Made by a program: the position numbers and the translations under genes. A DNA stretch of 64,000 bases, taken from JAHFRG01 sp041495205 (GTDB taxonomy: Bacteria > Pseudomonadota > Gammaproteobacteria > Burkholderiales > JAHFRG01). The stretch is taken from positions 133,847-197,846 of the forward strand of contig JBGQCF010000001.1 in NCBI GenBank assembly GCA_041495205.1, given 5' to 3'. Shown here one piece after another: positions 39,768 to 47,497 of this stretch (position 1 is its first letter; every line of letters starts with the position of its first letter). Under the pieces are notes generated by a model, which worked only from the letters and a program-made list of their open reading frames with translations, was not told the DNA's origin and did no database searches.

Positions 39768-41204
39768 TTACTTGATCAGCCCTTCCGCTTTCAACTCTTC
39801 CTGCACCTCATGCCCCGACACTTCCGCGCCGGCATCGCGCGGAAGTCCCGCGTGTAAAAAGAGCGACGTCGCGGAAATGATCGCGATGCCAAGGAAAGCC
39901 GGCCAGAAATCGGAAGCGACGATCGTATGGTGATCCTGCAGGAGGCTCGAGATCTGCAGCGCGTAGGCGCCGACCGCCACGCCCAGGCTCTGCGCGAGCT
40001 GCTGAGCCATGCTCGAGAAGCTCGATGCCCGGCTCATCGCCGGCATGGAGACATCGGCGAACGAGATCGCATGCAGCGCGGTGAACTGCAGCGAGCGCAG
40101 GCAGCCGCTGAATAGCAGCACGGCGACGATGATGTAATGCGGCGTGCTTGCGGTGAATAATCCGTAGACCGCGATGGCGGCCGAGGCCACGGCCGCATTC
40201 ACCGTCATCACTCTGCGGAATCCGTAGCGCCTGAGGATCGCGCTCGTCAGGGTTTTCATTAGCAATGCGCCCGCCGCCGTCGCGCAGGTCAGCAGGCCGG
40301 ATTGCAGCGGGTCGAGCCCGAAGCCGAGCTGCAGCAAGAGCGGCAGCAGAAATGGCGTCGCGCCGACGCCGATGCGGAACAGACTGCCGCCCACGACGCT
40401 GGTGCGGAACGTGGGAATCTTCAGCAGCGCGAGGTCGAGCACGGGATGCGGCGTGCGCTTGGCATGCCACCCATAGCTCGCGAGGACGAGCGCGCCGAGC
40501 GCGATGCAGATGGCCGAGAGTTCCCCGGACAACAGATGGCCGCCGAGCGCGGACAGGCCCAGCATCAGCACCGAGAGCCCGATACCGGAGAGCATGAAGC
40601 CGCGCACGTCGAGCGACGGCATCTCCGGTTCGCGGATGTTCGGGATGTGGCGCAACACCAGGAACAGACCGAGAATGCTGATCGGCACGTTGATCAAAAA
40701 AATCCAGCGCCAGTGGAAATACAGCGTGATCATGCCGCCGAGCGGCGGGCCGATGACAGGTCCCATCAGCGCCGGCACGGTGAGATAGGTGAGCGCCGAG
40801 ACGAGCTCGCTCTTCGGGATGGCCCGGAGCAACACGAGGCGGCCGACCGGCACCATCATCGCGCCGCCCATCCCCTGCAGGAAGCGCGCGCCGACGAACG
40901 CCGCCAGCGTGCTCGACACTGCGCACAGCAGCGATCCGCCCATGAACACGGCGATCGCGGCGGCGAACACGGTGCGCGAGCCGAAGCGGTCGGCGAACCA
41001 GCCGCTCACCGGAATGAACACCGCGAGGCTGACGAGATAGGACGTCAGCGCAAGCTTGAGCCCGAGCGGATTTTCCCCGATGTCCTTGGCGATGGCCGGC
41101 AACGCCGTCGCGATTACCGTCGCATCCATGTTCTCCATGAAGAGAGCACAGGCGACGATCAGCGGGATCAGGATCGCGCGCGGCATTAATTGCAGTGCTC
41201 TCAC
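39768..41204 (-). CDS. MFS drug-efflux transporter (DHA2/EmrB type)
   Basis: A 478-residue membrane protein with about 14 hydrophobic segments. NMDATVIATALPAIAKD (motif of the DHA2 family in helix 1), GWFADRFGSRTVF (motif A) and GPPLGGMITLYFHWRWIFLINVP (motif C region) are clear. It is a proton-driven exporter in the inner membrane. The start is a GTG overlapping the PIN-toxin stop (GTGA); an ATG at 41186 is the alternative. Its last ~15 residues (VQEELKAEGLIK) and their DNA match the C terminus of the GST gene at 42649, so its 3' end is probably a GST-derived graft. Confidence 0.93.
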   Translation of the reverse strand: MRALQLMPRAILIPLIVACALFMENMDATVIATALPAIAKDIGENPLGLKLALTSYLVSLAVFIPVSGWFADRFGSRTVFAAAIAVFMGGSLLCAVSSTLAAFVGARFLQGMGGAMMVPVGRLVLLRAIPKSELVSALTYLTVPALMGPVIGPPLGGMITLYFHWRWIFLINVPISILGLFLVLRHIPNIREPEMPSLDVRGFMLSGIGLSVLMLGLSALGGHLLSGELSAICIALGALVLASYGWHAKRTPHPVLDLALLKIPTFRTSVVGGSLFRIGVGATPFLLPLLLQLGFGLDPLQSGLLTCATAAGALLMKTLTSAILRRYGFRRVMTVNAAVASAAIAVYGLFTASTPHYIIVAVLLFSGCLRSLQFTALHAISFADVSMPAMSRASSFSSMAQQLAQSLGVAVGAYALQISSLLQDHHTIVASDFWPAFLGIAIISATSLFLHAGLPRDAGAEVSGHEVQEELKAEGLIK

Positions 41205-41596
41205 GTATTACCCAGATACTCGCGCGGACTGATGATGCGTACGCCGCGGTACTCCCGAAGTGCCAGCAACACCCTGTCTCCGGTAACGATAGCGTCCGCG
41301 CGGCCGGCGAGCGCGCATTCCAGGATGCGGTTGTCGGGCTCGTCCTTTACAACATGGAGTCTTCGCCGCGGCTTGACTGATAAGGCGAGTTCCGACAGAA
41401 ACACGGCGACGTGCGCGAGCTCTTCAGCATCGCGCGAGAACTTGCGTCCGAGTATGCCAAGCAGTTCGTCGAGGATGGGCTTGGAGAGAATAAGCTGATC
41501 TTGTTCCGCTGCTACGCGGCGCAGGGCCGCTTCGCCCCGGCCGCCCGGGAACACCAGAGCCGAGACGAGAATGTTAGTGTCGAAAACGACCTTCAC
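41201..41596 (-). CDS. PIN-domain toxin (VapC-like RNase)
   Basis: A 131-residue PIN protein: MKVVFDTNILVSAL with the first catalytic Asp, LDELLGILGRKF, DEPDNRILECALAGRADAIVTGD with the other acidic residues. It belongs to the group annotated as toxin component of PIN-type toxin-antitoxin systems and should cleave RNA. It overlaps the antitoxin gene by 4 bp (ATGA) and the downstream MFS gene by 4 bp. Confidence 0.92.
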   Translation of the reverse strand: MKVVFDTNILVSALVFPGGRGEAALRRVAAEQDQLILSKPILDELLGILGRKFSRDAEELAHVAVFLSELALSVKPRRRLHVVKDEPDNRILECALAGRADAIVTGDRVLLALREYRGVRIISPREYLGNT

Positions 41597-41829
41597 CCGC
41601 GCAGGTAGCGATCGAGGTCCTGCTCGGTGAGGATGCCTTTGTCGCGCGCCTTGCGGCTCCAGTATCCCTGCATGCCGCGAAGCTCCTGGAATCGCCGCTC
41701 GATACGCGTCTGGCGCAGCGCGTCCTGGATCACCGCGCTCAGCGTCTTGCCCTCGGCGCGGGCGAGCGCCTCGACGTCACGCGCGAGAGCGGCGGGAAGC
41801 GAGATGGTTTTCTTGACGGCGGTACCCAT
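41593..41829 (-). CDS. Ribbon-helix-helix antitoxin of the PIN toxin
   Basis: About 78 residues: VKKTISLPAALARDVEALARAEGKTLSAVIQDALRQ is a ribbon-helix-helix domain (first ~40 residues; key parts KTISLPA and KTLSAVI), followed by a toxin-binding tail. The ATG at 41829 is preferred, because a longer frame would begin in or upstream of the palindromic operator. Represses its own operon together with the toxin. Confidence 0.88.
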   Translation of the reverse strand: MGTAVKKTISLPAALARDVEALARAEGKTLSAVIQDALRQTRIERRFQELRGMQGYWSRKARDKGILTEQDLDRYLRG

Positions 41830-41848
41830 GGCGGCTCGATCCAGTGTT

Positions 41849-41869
41849 TGGTATGAATAAATCATACCA
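41849..41869. promoter_or_regulatory. Palindromic operator of the RHH/PIN operon
   Basis: Arms TGGTATGA and TCATACCA around ATAAA, 20 bp upstream of the antitoxin start. Confidence 0.7.
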
Positions 41870-41974
41870 GTAGCATGCCGGCTGTCAAGCGGCAATGTCT
41901 GTTCGTTATTTGTCCCGTGGGCGCCGATCTCGCCGGTTGACCCATAACTTGACTTATACTTGACTTACAAAGGC

Positions 41975-41991
41975 AGGGTCAGGTTTTGAAT
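41975..41991. repeat. Dispersed motif copy: AGGGTCAGGTTTTGAAT
   Basis: Second motif type, related to GGGGTCAGGTCTTGAATT at 42583-42600; both share GGGTCAGGT-TTGAAT. Just upstream is a tandem ACTTGACTTA repeat (41947-41968). Confidence 0.55.
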
Positions 41992-42038
41992 CTTGAATTC
42001 TTCACTCTGACGAGTACCTTATGTGTCCCAAGCAAAAC

Positions 42039-42055
42039 GGGGTCGGAGTCGACTT
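42039..42055. repeat. Dispersed motif copy: GGGGTCGGAGTCGACTT
   Basis: Clearest copy of the motif, in the gap before the DUF1232 gene. Confidence 0.65.
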
Positions 42056-42134
42056 CCAAACGAAGGCCAGCGATCCTTGCGCTCCGGAGTGCCGTTTGCT
42101 GTGGCTGTCACGGCCAGCGAGGTATGATGAACTG

Positions 42135-42542
42135 ATGTGGGAACGTCTCAAGCGCTGGGCGCGTGAACTGGAGAACGACGGGCTTACGCTGTGGTTCTGC
42201 TGCCGGCACCCGGGCATGCCGCTGCTGCCAAAACTATTCGCGATGCTGGTCGTCGGCTACTTTCTGAGCCCGATCGACCTGATTCCCGACTTCATCCCGG
42301 TGCTGGGCTACCTCGACGAACTCATCCTGCTGCCGGTCAGCATCTATTTCATTCTCAAATTGGTACCCGAGCCGGTATTGATCGAATGCCGTGCCGACGC
42401 TAAAGTCTGGATCGCCCAGCACAAGCCGACGCCCAAGAGCATCATCGCCGCCGTGGTCATCATGTTGCTGTGGATGGCGTTTTTCTGGGCGTTATGGAAA
42501 TACTGGGGCGATAACGTAATCAAGTGGTTCAGCGCGGCCTGA
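42135..42542 (+). CDS. DUF1232 (YkvA-like) membrane protein
   Basis: About 135 residues. The DUF1232 core LLPKLFAMLVVGYFLSPIDLIPDFIPVLGYLDELILLPVSI is present (key LSPIDLIPDFIPVLGYLDE), with two hydrophobic segments there and a third at residues ~105-125 (IIAAVVIMLLWMAFFWAL). Function unknown. The frame extends upstream through a copy of the GGGGTCGGAGTCGACTT motif, so the ATG at 42135 (MWERLKRWARE) was chosen. Isolated between repeat motifs. Confidence 0.85.
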   Translation: MWERLKRWARELENDGLTLWFCCRHPGMPLLPKLFAMLVVGYFLSPIDLIPDFIPVLGYLDELILLPVSIYFILKLVPEPVLIECRADAKVWIAQHKPTPKSIIAAVVIMLLWMAFFWALWKYWGDNVIKWFSAA

Positions 42543-42582
42543 GCGCGCAGCGCATTATTCATACCGAGCGGTGCCACGAAGC

Positions 42583-42600
42583 GGGGTCAGGTCTTGAATT
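42583..42600. repeat. Dispersed motif copy: GGGGTCAGGTCTTGAATT
   Basis: Followed by ATCAGTTTTCAATTGTGACA. Lies between the DUF1232 gene and the 3' end of the GST gene. Confidence 0.6.
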
Positions 42601-42648
42601 ATCAGTTTTCAATTGTGACATTCTCGCAGTGGGTGTGAGAAGCTGTAA

Positions 42649-43257
42649 CTATTTGATCAGCCCTTCCGCCCTCATCGTCTCCTGCACCTTGGGGCGCGCG
42701 GCGACGCGGGCCATGTAGTCTTTGATCTTCGGCCACTTGCCGAGATCGATCTTGTGCAAGTGGGTCCAGTTGAGCACCGTGAAAAGGTAAGCGTCGGCCA
42801 CGCTGAACTTGTAGCCCATTAGATATTGTTTGGCGTCGAGCGCCGCCGCGAGGTAATCGAGGCGCCGGCCGACCAGCGCGAGTTGGGCTTGTTTCCATTC
42901 CGGTGTCATCTTCAGGTTGAAGAACGCGCCGATGGACTTGTGGATCTCGGTTGCCACGAAGTTGATCCACTCCATCAGGCGGTAGCGCTCCATGGTGCCG
43001 GCCTTGGGCGCGAGGTCTGACCCGGGCTTCTGGTCCGCGAGGTATTGGATGATGACGCCAGCTTCGGTGAGCACCTGCCCGTCATCAAGCCTGATGGCGG
43101 GCACGTAGCCTTTCGGGTTGATTTTCCGGTAATCCTCTCCGCCGGCGGTTTTCATCGCGGCAAAGTCGACCTTATCCAAATCGAAGTTGTAGCCCGCTTC
43201 GCGCAGAACGATATGCGGGGCCATCGAGCAGGCGCCCGGGTAGTAGTAGAGCTTCAT
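42649..43257 (-). CDS. Glutathione S-transferase, beta class
   Basis: About 202 residues: MKLYYYPGACSMAPHIVLREAGY with the beta-class Cys10, PKGYVPAIRLDDGQVLTEAGVIIQYLAD (glutathione site with the TEAG/Ser-Ala type turn), and KFSVADAYLFTVLNW (N-capping box region). AAGGAAACACGC precedes the ATG at 43257. Conjugates glutathione to electrophiles in the cytosol. A diverged copy of its last ~45 bases forms the 3' end of the MFS gene at 39768, 2.9 kb downstream on the same strand. Confidence 0.93.
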   Translation of the reverse strand: MKLYYYPGACSMAPHIVLREAGYNFDLDKVDFAAMKTAGGEDYRKINPKGYVPAIRLDDGQVLTEAGVIIQYLADQKPGSDLAPKAGTMERYRLMEWINFVATEIHKSIGAFFNLKMTPEWKQAQLALVGRRLDYLAAALDAKQYLMGYKFSVADAYLFTVLNWTHLHKIDLGKWPKIKDYMARVAARPKVQETMRAEGLIK

Positions 43258-43289
43258 GCGTGTTTCCTTTCTTTTCGGGTATCGGAACC

Positions 43290-43305
43290 GGGGTCGGAGT
43301 CGATT
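43290..43305. repeat. Dispersed motif copy: GGGGTCGGAGTCGATT
   Basis: Lies in the gap upstream of the GST gene, next to the start of the DUF2235'-DUF4870 chimera. Confidence 0.6.
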
Positions 43306-43386
43306 ACTTAATATTTTGCAGACAGTCTTGCGCAATACAAGGGATGTGATTCATAGTCTTGATGTTTGATGTACATTATACTCGTC

Positions 43387-43476
43387 ATGAAACGCATCGT
43401 GATTTGCTGTGACGGCACCTGGAACACACCCGACCAGAAGGACCGGGGCGTGATGCGCCCCACCAACGTCGTGAAG
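43387..43476 (+). pseudogene. DUF2235 5'-end fragment
   Basis: About 30 codons of a DUF2235 hydrolase gene (ICCDGTWNTPD motif) joined in frame to the DUF4870 gene; the remaining ~300+ codons are absent. Confidence 0.75.
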
Positions 43477-43890
43477 ATGGCGGACATGGATATCAACCTG
43501 GCGCAGACAAAACCCACCGAGGGAATGGTGACGCTGACCCATGTCATCTACGCGCTGCACGCTTTCAGCGCGCTGATGGGGATGCTCGGGCCGGCGTTCA
43601 TCGTGACGGCGTTTCTCACCGGCTGGCCGTCCATCATCGCGGTGATCATCAATTACGCGAGGCGCTCGGACGCGCGCGGCACGTATCTCGATTCGCATTT
43701 CGGCTGGCAAATCCGCACTTTCTGGTATGCGCTGCTGTGGGTAGTGATTGTGGCACTGCTTATCATCAGCGTCTTCGGCATCCCGTTTGCCTGGGTGCTG
43801 GCGATCATCGTCGGGCTGTGGGTGATTTACCGCATCACCCGCGGCTGGATCGCGCTCATCAACAGCGAACCGATGCCGATGCCGGACTAG
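43387..43890 (+). CDS. Chimeric gene: DUF2235 N-terminal fragment fused to DUF4870 membrane protein
   Basis: The first ~30 residues, MKRIVICCDGTWNTPDQKD and RPTNVVK, are the N terminus of DUF2235 (T6SS phospholipase-like hydrolases), including its catalytic-loop opening. From residue ~31 (MADMDINLAQ) the frame continues as a complete DUF4870-type protein: VTLTHVIYALHAFSALMGML, then YARRSDARGTYLDSHFGWQIRTFWYALLW (shown in part), with three hydrophobic segments. The natural start of the membrane protein is probably the ATG at 43477; the upstream part may now supply promoter and ribosome site or be translated as a fusion. Function unknown. Confidence 0.75.
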   Translation: MKRIVICCDGTWNTPDQKDRGVMRPTNVVKMADMDINLAQTKPTEGMVTLTHVIYALHAFSALMGMLGPAFIVTAFLTGWPSIIAVIINYARRSDARGTYLDSHFGWQIRTFWYALLWVVIVALLIISVFGIPFAWVLAIIVGLWVIYRITRGWIALINSEPMPMPD

Positions 43891-43995
43891 CAGGACCTAC
43901 GCGCTGCCACTTGCGGGCGATAGGGTGTAAACTGGCTTTAATGTTCAGCGTTAAATTCACGCTTGGGCGTTGTTGAACGAAGCAAGGAGGCCATC

Positions 43996-44358
43996 ATGCG
44001 CGCAACCCGACTGATTCCGGCGATGCTGGCGGCGCTTTTACTGGCCGGCCCGGCTTGGGCTGAATCCACCGAACCGTTTAACCGCGTAGATCCGATTATC
44101 GAGCAGCTGCTCCAGCCCGAAAATATCCTGCAAGGCCGATTCACGGAAGAGGATGTGACTGAGATTTTCGCCATGATCCGTTCCGACATGGCGGGCAAAC
44201 AGGTCGAGCCGTCCGAGCGGCTGAAGAAAAAAATAGAGGCCTTGGGCGCTTCCCTGCAGGCGCGCGGGGCGCTGGTCGGCAGGCTGCTCCTCAACGAACT
44301 GGAAGAAAGCGTCAAGCAAATGGTGCGCGAGCTGAACCGACAACCGGGCGCCATTTGA
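43996..44358 (+). CDS. Small secreted protein of unknown function
   Basis: A 120-residue protein with a Sec signal peptide (MRATRLIPAMLAALLLAGPAWA, cut after A-W-A at about residue 22). The mature part is helical and charged (RLKKKIEALGASLQARGALVGRLLLNELEE), without a recognised domain; it is probably periplasmic. AAGGAGG lies before the ATG at 43996, better than an upstream in-frame start. An intrinsic terminator follows 20 bp after its stop, so it is a single-gene unit. Confidence 0.75.
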   Translation: MRATRLIPAMLAALLLAGPAWAESTEPFNRVDPIIEQLLQPENILQGRFTEEDVTEIFAMIRSDMAGKQVEPSERLKKKIEALGASLQARGALVGRLLLNELEESVKQMVRELNRQPGAI

Positions 44359-44377
44359 TTAAAGCCAATATCTTTCG

Positions 44378-44401
44378 AGCCGGCCTTCTGGCCGGCTTTT
44401 C
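44378..44401 (+). terminator. Intrinsic terminator
   Basis: Stem GCCGGCC / GGCCGGC with loop TTCT, followed by TTTT, 20 bp behind the secreted-protein gene. Confidence 0.85.
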
Positions 44402-44424
44402 ATTTGCCGGCTTCCCGATTGGAT

Positions 44425-44461
44425 TTGACACCCAATCAGCCGGTAATTACAATGTAATTAC
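44425..44461 (+). promoter_or_regulatory. Promoter and operator of mazEF
   Basis: TTGACA (44425-44430), 17-bp spacer, TACAAT (44448-44453). Two copies of the palindromic octamer GTAATTAC (44443-44450, 44454-44461) flank AAT and cover the -10 box, a likely MazE/MazEF binding site. Confidence 0.8.
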
Positions 44462-44477
44462 TCAGCAAGACCTAACG

Positions 44478-44732
44478 ATGAAAAGCGAAATAATCCGAAT
44501 CGGCAATTCCCAGGGCGTGCGGCTGCCCAAGACGGTGCTGCACCAGTGCGGGCTGCAGGGCGCTGTCGAGTTAGAGGTGGAGGGAAACCGCATTGTCATC
44601 CACACCACCAGCCGCCCGCGCACCGGATGGGCGGCGGCCTTCGGTAAATCTCACAAAAAGCAGGACGATAAGCATTTGGCTTCGTTCCGCACTCCTGCCA
44701 ACGAGTGGGATGATGCCGAATGGCGATGGTAG
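44478..44732 (+). CDS. mazE: MazE-type antitoxin (AbrB/SpoVT fold)
   Basis: An 84-residue protein with a swapped-hairpin DNA-binding domain: IIRIGNSQGVRLPKTVLHQCG and ELEVEGNRIVIHTT, then an acidic toxin-binding tail ending EWDDAEWRW. The ATG at 44478 follows the promoter/operator; a longer frame runs back through the terminator. Its 3' end overlaps mazF by 13 bp. Confidence 0.9.
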   Translation: MKSEIIRIGNSQGVRLPKTVLHQCGLQGAVELEVEGNRIVIHTTSRPRTGWAAAFGKSHKKQDDKHLASFRTPANEWDDAEWRW

Positions 44733-45049
44733 TTTCCCGCTTCGAGGTTTACCTGATCCGTCTCGACCCCACCTTTGGTCACGAAATCCGCAAAACCCGG
44801 CCCTGTCTTATCATCTCGCCGGATGAGATGAATCACCACATCGAGACGGTCATCATCGCGCCCATGACTACAAAAGGGCGCAATTACCCTACTCGAATAC
44901 CAGTCACGTTCTCGGGTAAAAAAGGTCAGATTGTGCTTGACCAGATGCGCACGGTGGACAAAGTCCGTCTTGTCAAAAAGCTGGGCAAGATCGAAAAAAC
45001 GACACAGAAACGGGTGCTGGCGCTGTTAAAGGAAATATTCGAAGAATAA
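44720..45049 (+). CDS. mazF: MazF-type mRNA interferase
   Basis: A 109-residue PemK/MazF toxin: FEVYLIRLDPTFGHEIRKTRPCLIISPDEMN (key LDPTFGHEIRKTRPCLIIS), VIIAPMTTKGRNYPTRIP and VLDQMRTVDKVRLVKKLG, all family signatures including the catalytic Arg of RKTRP and the Thr of MTT. Two ATGs (44720, 44726) are possible. Cleaves RNA; held by MazE. Confidence 0.94.
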   Translation: MAMVVSRFEVYLIRLDPTFGHEIRKTRPCLIISPDEMNHHIETVIIAPMTTKGRNYPTRIPVTFSGKKGQIVLDQMRTVDKVRLVKKLGKIEKTTQKRVLALLKEIFEE

Positions 45050-45056
45050 CCAGCGG

Positions 45057-45158
45057 ATGGATCTTATTTTGCTTTTGAAAGCCTTTATACTCGGTGTGGT
45101 CAAGAGAGTCACCGAGCTTATGCTGATTTCCAGCACCGGCCGGCGCTCCTGCTCATGA
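45057..45158 (+). pseudogene. uppP 5'-end fragment
   Basis: From the ATG at 45057 it encodes 33 residues (MDLILLLKAFILGVV, then VTELMLISSTG) aligned to the start of UppP (MDPILLLKALILGIV, VTEFLPVSSTG). The Glu of the catalytic EGVTE segment is changed (KRVTE). Nucleotide identity to the intact gene 900 bp downstream is only about two-thirds. Its stop overlaps the ATG of the DUF3014 gene (ATGA), so it may act as a translational leader. Confidence 0.85.
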
Positions 45159-45949
45159 AAAATCCGATTCGGTGGGTAGTTGTCGTTCTCGTGTTGGCCG
45201 GCATTGCGGCTATTGTTTACTATCGCTGGTACAGCCAAGCGCCACAACCGCAGCCTCAACCTCCGGCACCTGCCGAAATCAAGCCGGCGCCGGAAACCAA
45301 GCCGGAGCCAAAGATTCAGCATCCGATTACGGAGGCCGTCGAAGCGAAACGCCTGCCTGCGCTGGGCGAGAGCGATGCGGCGATGAAGGAAGCGCTGGAG
45401 GGATTGTTTGGGCAAAAAGCGCTTGCGCAGTATTTTTACCTTGACGACATAATCCGTCGCATTGTCGCGACGGTTGACAACCTGCCGCGCGAAAAAGTGG
45501 CTCAGCGGGTGATGCCCGTCAAGCCGGTCGCAAAGAAATTTCTCGTGACCGGCGAAGGAGATAAATTCGTTCTCAACCCCGCCAATTATTCGCGCTATGC
45601 GCCTTACGTGCGGCTGGCGGAGGCCGTGAACGTCAAAAAGCTCGTCGCGGTCTACGTGCATTTTTATGCGTTGTTCCAGCAGGCGTATAAAGACTTGGGA
45701 TATCCAACCGGGTACTTCAACGACCGCCTGGTTGAGGTCATCGACCATCTGCTTGCTGCGCCGGATGTACAGGGGCCGGTCAAGCTCGTCCTGCCGAGCG
45801 TGATGTATCAGTTCGCGGATCCTGAGTTGGAGGCGCGTTCGGCCGGCCAAAAGATTTTGGTCCGCATGGGAGCCGAGAATGCCGCCAGGATCAAAGCCAA
45901 GCTCAAGGAAATCCGGCGCGAGCTGACGGCGCAGGAATTGAAGCAGTAG
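45155..45949 (+). CDS. DUF3014 domain protein, membrane-anchored
   Basis: A 264-residue protein with one N-terminal membrane segment (residues 7-23), a Pro-rich linker (PQPQPQPPAPAEIKPAPE) and a periplasmic domain with RLPALGESDAAMKEALEGLFG, TVDNLPREKVAQRVMPVKP and NYSRYAPYVRLAEAV, matching DUF3014. Function unknown. It sits between a uppP 5' fragment and the intact uppP (9-bp gap), as if inserted there. Confidence 0.88.
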   Translation: MKNPIRWVVVVLVLAGIAAIVYYRWYSQAPQPQPQPPAPAEIKPAPETKPEPKIQHPITEAVEAKRLPALGESDAAMKEALEGLFGQKALAQYFYLDDIIRRIVATVDNLPREKVAQRVMPVKPVAKKFLVTGEGDKFVLNPANYSRYAPYVRLAEAVNVKKLVAVYVHFYALFQQAYKDLGYPTGYFNDRLVEVIDHLLAAPDVQGPVKLVLPSVMYQFADPELEARSAGQKILVRMGAENAARIKAKLKEIRRELTAQELKQ

Positions 45950-45957
45950 CGCGGATT

Positions 45958-46782
45958 GTGGACCCCATACTGCTGTTGAAAGCGCTCATCCTCGGAATTG
46001 TCGAGGGCGTGACTGAATTCCTGCCGGTTTCCAGCACCGGCCACTTGATTCTCGCCGGCGAGCTGCTCGATTTCAACGACGAGAAAGGCAAGGTGTTTGA
46101 AATCGCCATCCAGCTTGCGGCGATTCTCGCCGTGTGCTGGGAATACCGCGTGAAGCTCATTGAGGTTCTGGTTGGCCTGAATTCAAAGCCGGAAGCGCGG
46201 CGTTTTGCACTGAATCTTTTTATTGCTTTTCTACCTGCCGCGATTCTGGGTTTGCTCTTCATCAAGACCATCAAGCAGTATTTATTTCACGCGGTGCCGG
46301 TGGCGCTGGCTTTTATCATCGGCGGGCTGCTGATTCTTTGGGCCGAGCGCAGGAAACACGAGATCAGGATTCAGCAAGTGGATGAAATGGGCTGGCATGA
46401 TGCGCTGAAAGTGGGCCTCGCTCAATGTCTGGCGCTGATACCCGGCACTTCGCGCTCGGGTGCGACCATCATCGGCGGTTTGTTTTTCGGATTGTCGCGC
46501 CGCGCGGCGACCGAGTTTTCATTTTTTCTCGCCATTCCCGTCATGTTCGCCGCGACGTTTTACGAAATGTACGAGCATCGCGATTTGCTCAATGGCGGAG
46601 ATGTTGGAATGTTCGCGGTGGGCTTTGTGGCTTCGTTCGCGAGCGCGTTCTTCGCGGTGCGCGGACTATTGCGCTACATCAGCCATCACGACTTCACGGC
46701 GTTTGCGTGGTACCGGATTGGATTCGGTCTGCTGGTGCTGGCCACTTCTTACAGCGGCCTGGTGAACTGGTCAGCGGGATAA
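45958..46782 (+). CDS. uppP: Undecaprenyl-diphosphatase
   Basis: A 274-residue polytopic membrane protein (BacA family) starting at GTG. Catalytic motifs EGVTEFLPVSSTGHL near residue 17 and PGTSRSGATIIGGLFFG near 160 are intact. It dephosphorylates undecaprenyl diphosphate on the outer face of the inner membrane, recycling the carrier for peptidoglycan and O-antigen. Bacitracin resistance is a known consequence of this family. A decayed, diverged copy of its 5' end lies 0.9 kb upstream. Confidence 0.95.
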   Translation: MDPILLLKALILGIVEGVTEFLPVSSTGHLILAGELLDFNDEKGKVFEIAIQLAAILAVCWEYRVKLIEVLVGLNSKPEARRFALNLFIAFLPAAILGLLFIKTIKQYLFHAVPVALAFIIGGLLILWAERRKHEIRIQQVDEMGWHDALKVGLAQCLALIPGTSRSGATIIGGLFFGLSRRAATEFSFFLAIPVMFAATFYEMYEHRDLLNGGDVGMFAVGFVASFASAFFAVRGLLRYISHHDFTAFAWYRIGFGLLVLATSYSGLVNWSAG

Positions 46783-46807
46783 TCTTTGCCGGTGGCAGAC
46801 CGACAAC

Positions 46808-47470
46808 TCAGTTCTGTTCGTCTTTGAATCCGACGTGCCAGTGCGAGCCATCGCAAAACGGCTTGTTTTTGGAAGCGCCGCAACGACAGAGCGTGTAATG
46901 CTCTTCGGATGCACCCTCGCCCATGATAACGCCCATCAGCTTGATGCCCCCCGTAACGGCGTAAGGACCGTCTTTGGTTACGGTCACCATGGGCGGGCGC
47001 TCCTGGTCGCGATGCTCCACTCCGTCTGTGGAATAGCTCAGCGCGCCGGAAGGACAAAGTTTGATGGTTGCCATGATAGCCTCGGCCGCGGCACCGTCGG
47101 GGTCTATCCACGGCTCCTTATTCATCCTGAAAACGGCAGCGAGGCGGTCCGTGCAAAATCCTGCGTGAGAGCAAATGCCGCGGTTATCGTAAATAGTGAT
47201 GCGCTTGCCTTTGTAGTTCGTGCGATTGTTCTGGCTGCCGTCGGCAAGCTTCTTGTCTCTGAAGCCGTTCGTGCCATGGGTGCCATCGCAGAACGGTTTA
47301 TTTTTTGAACCGCCGCAGCGGCACAAGGCCACGCCGCGTACAGAGGAAAGGGGTTCACCTTTCGAATTCCGCAGGTTGGGAACCAATGCGGGCTCGAGGT
47401 TGTTGAGAAGGTAATACGGGCCGTTAGGCAGGCAGGCTATGGCGGGTTTGGAACCGCCGCCGTTACTCAT
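46808..47470 (-). CDS. Double CDGSH iron-sulfur protein with mono-cluster ferredoxin-like domain
   Basis: A 220-residue protein with two CDGSH motifs, CRCGGSKNKPFCDGTH near residue 50 and CRCGASKNKPFCDGSH near 195, each binding a 2Fe-2S cluster through three Cys and one His. Between them a Cys-containing domain (ICSHAGFCTDRLAAVFRM, KLCPSGALSYS) resembles the divergent 4Fe-4S mono-cluster domain. Such proteins are redox or cluster-transfer proteins of unknown partner. Confidence 0.88.
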   Translation of the reverse strand: MSNGGGSKPAIACLPNGPYYLLNNLEPALVPNLRNSKGEPLSSVRGVALCRCGGSKNKPFCDGTHGTNGFRDKKLADGSQNNRTNYKGKRITIYDNRGICSHAGFCTDRLAAVFRMNKEPWIDPDGAAAEAIMATIKLCPSGALSYSTDGVEHRDQERPPMVTVTKDGPYAVTGGIKLMGVIMGEGASEEHYTLCRCGASKNKPFCDGSHWHVGFKDEQN

Positions 47471-47497
47471 GTCAAATTTCCTGCAGAATAGGAAACG

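Noticed and set aside
40302..41189. Long open frame on the plus strand opposite the MFS gene (295 codons)
   Set aside because: It is antisense to a well-supported transporter; the product is rich in Arg, His, Glu and Gln with no domain, as expected from reading GC-rich coding DNA backwards.
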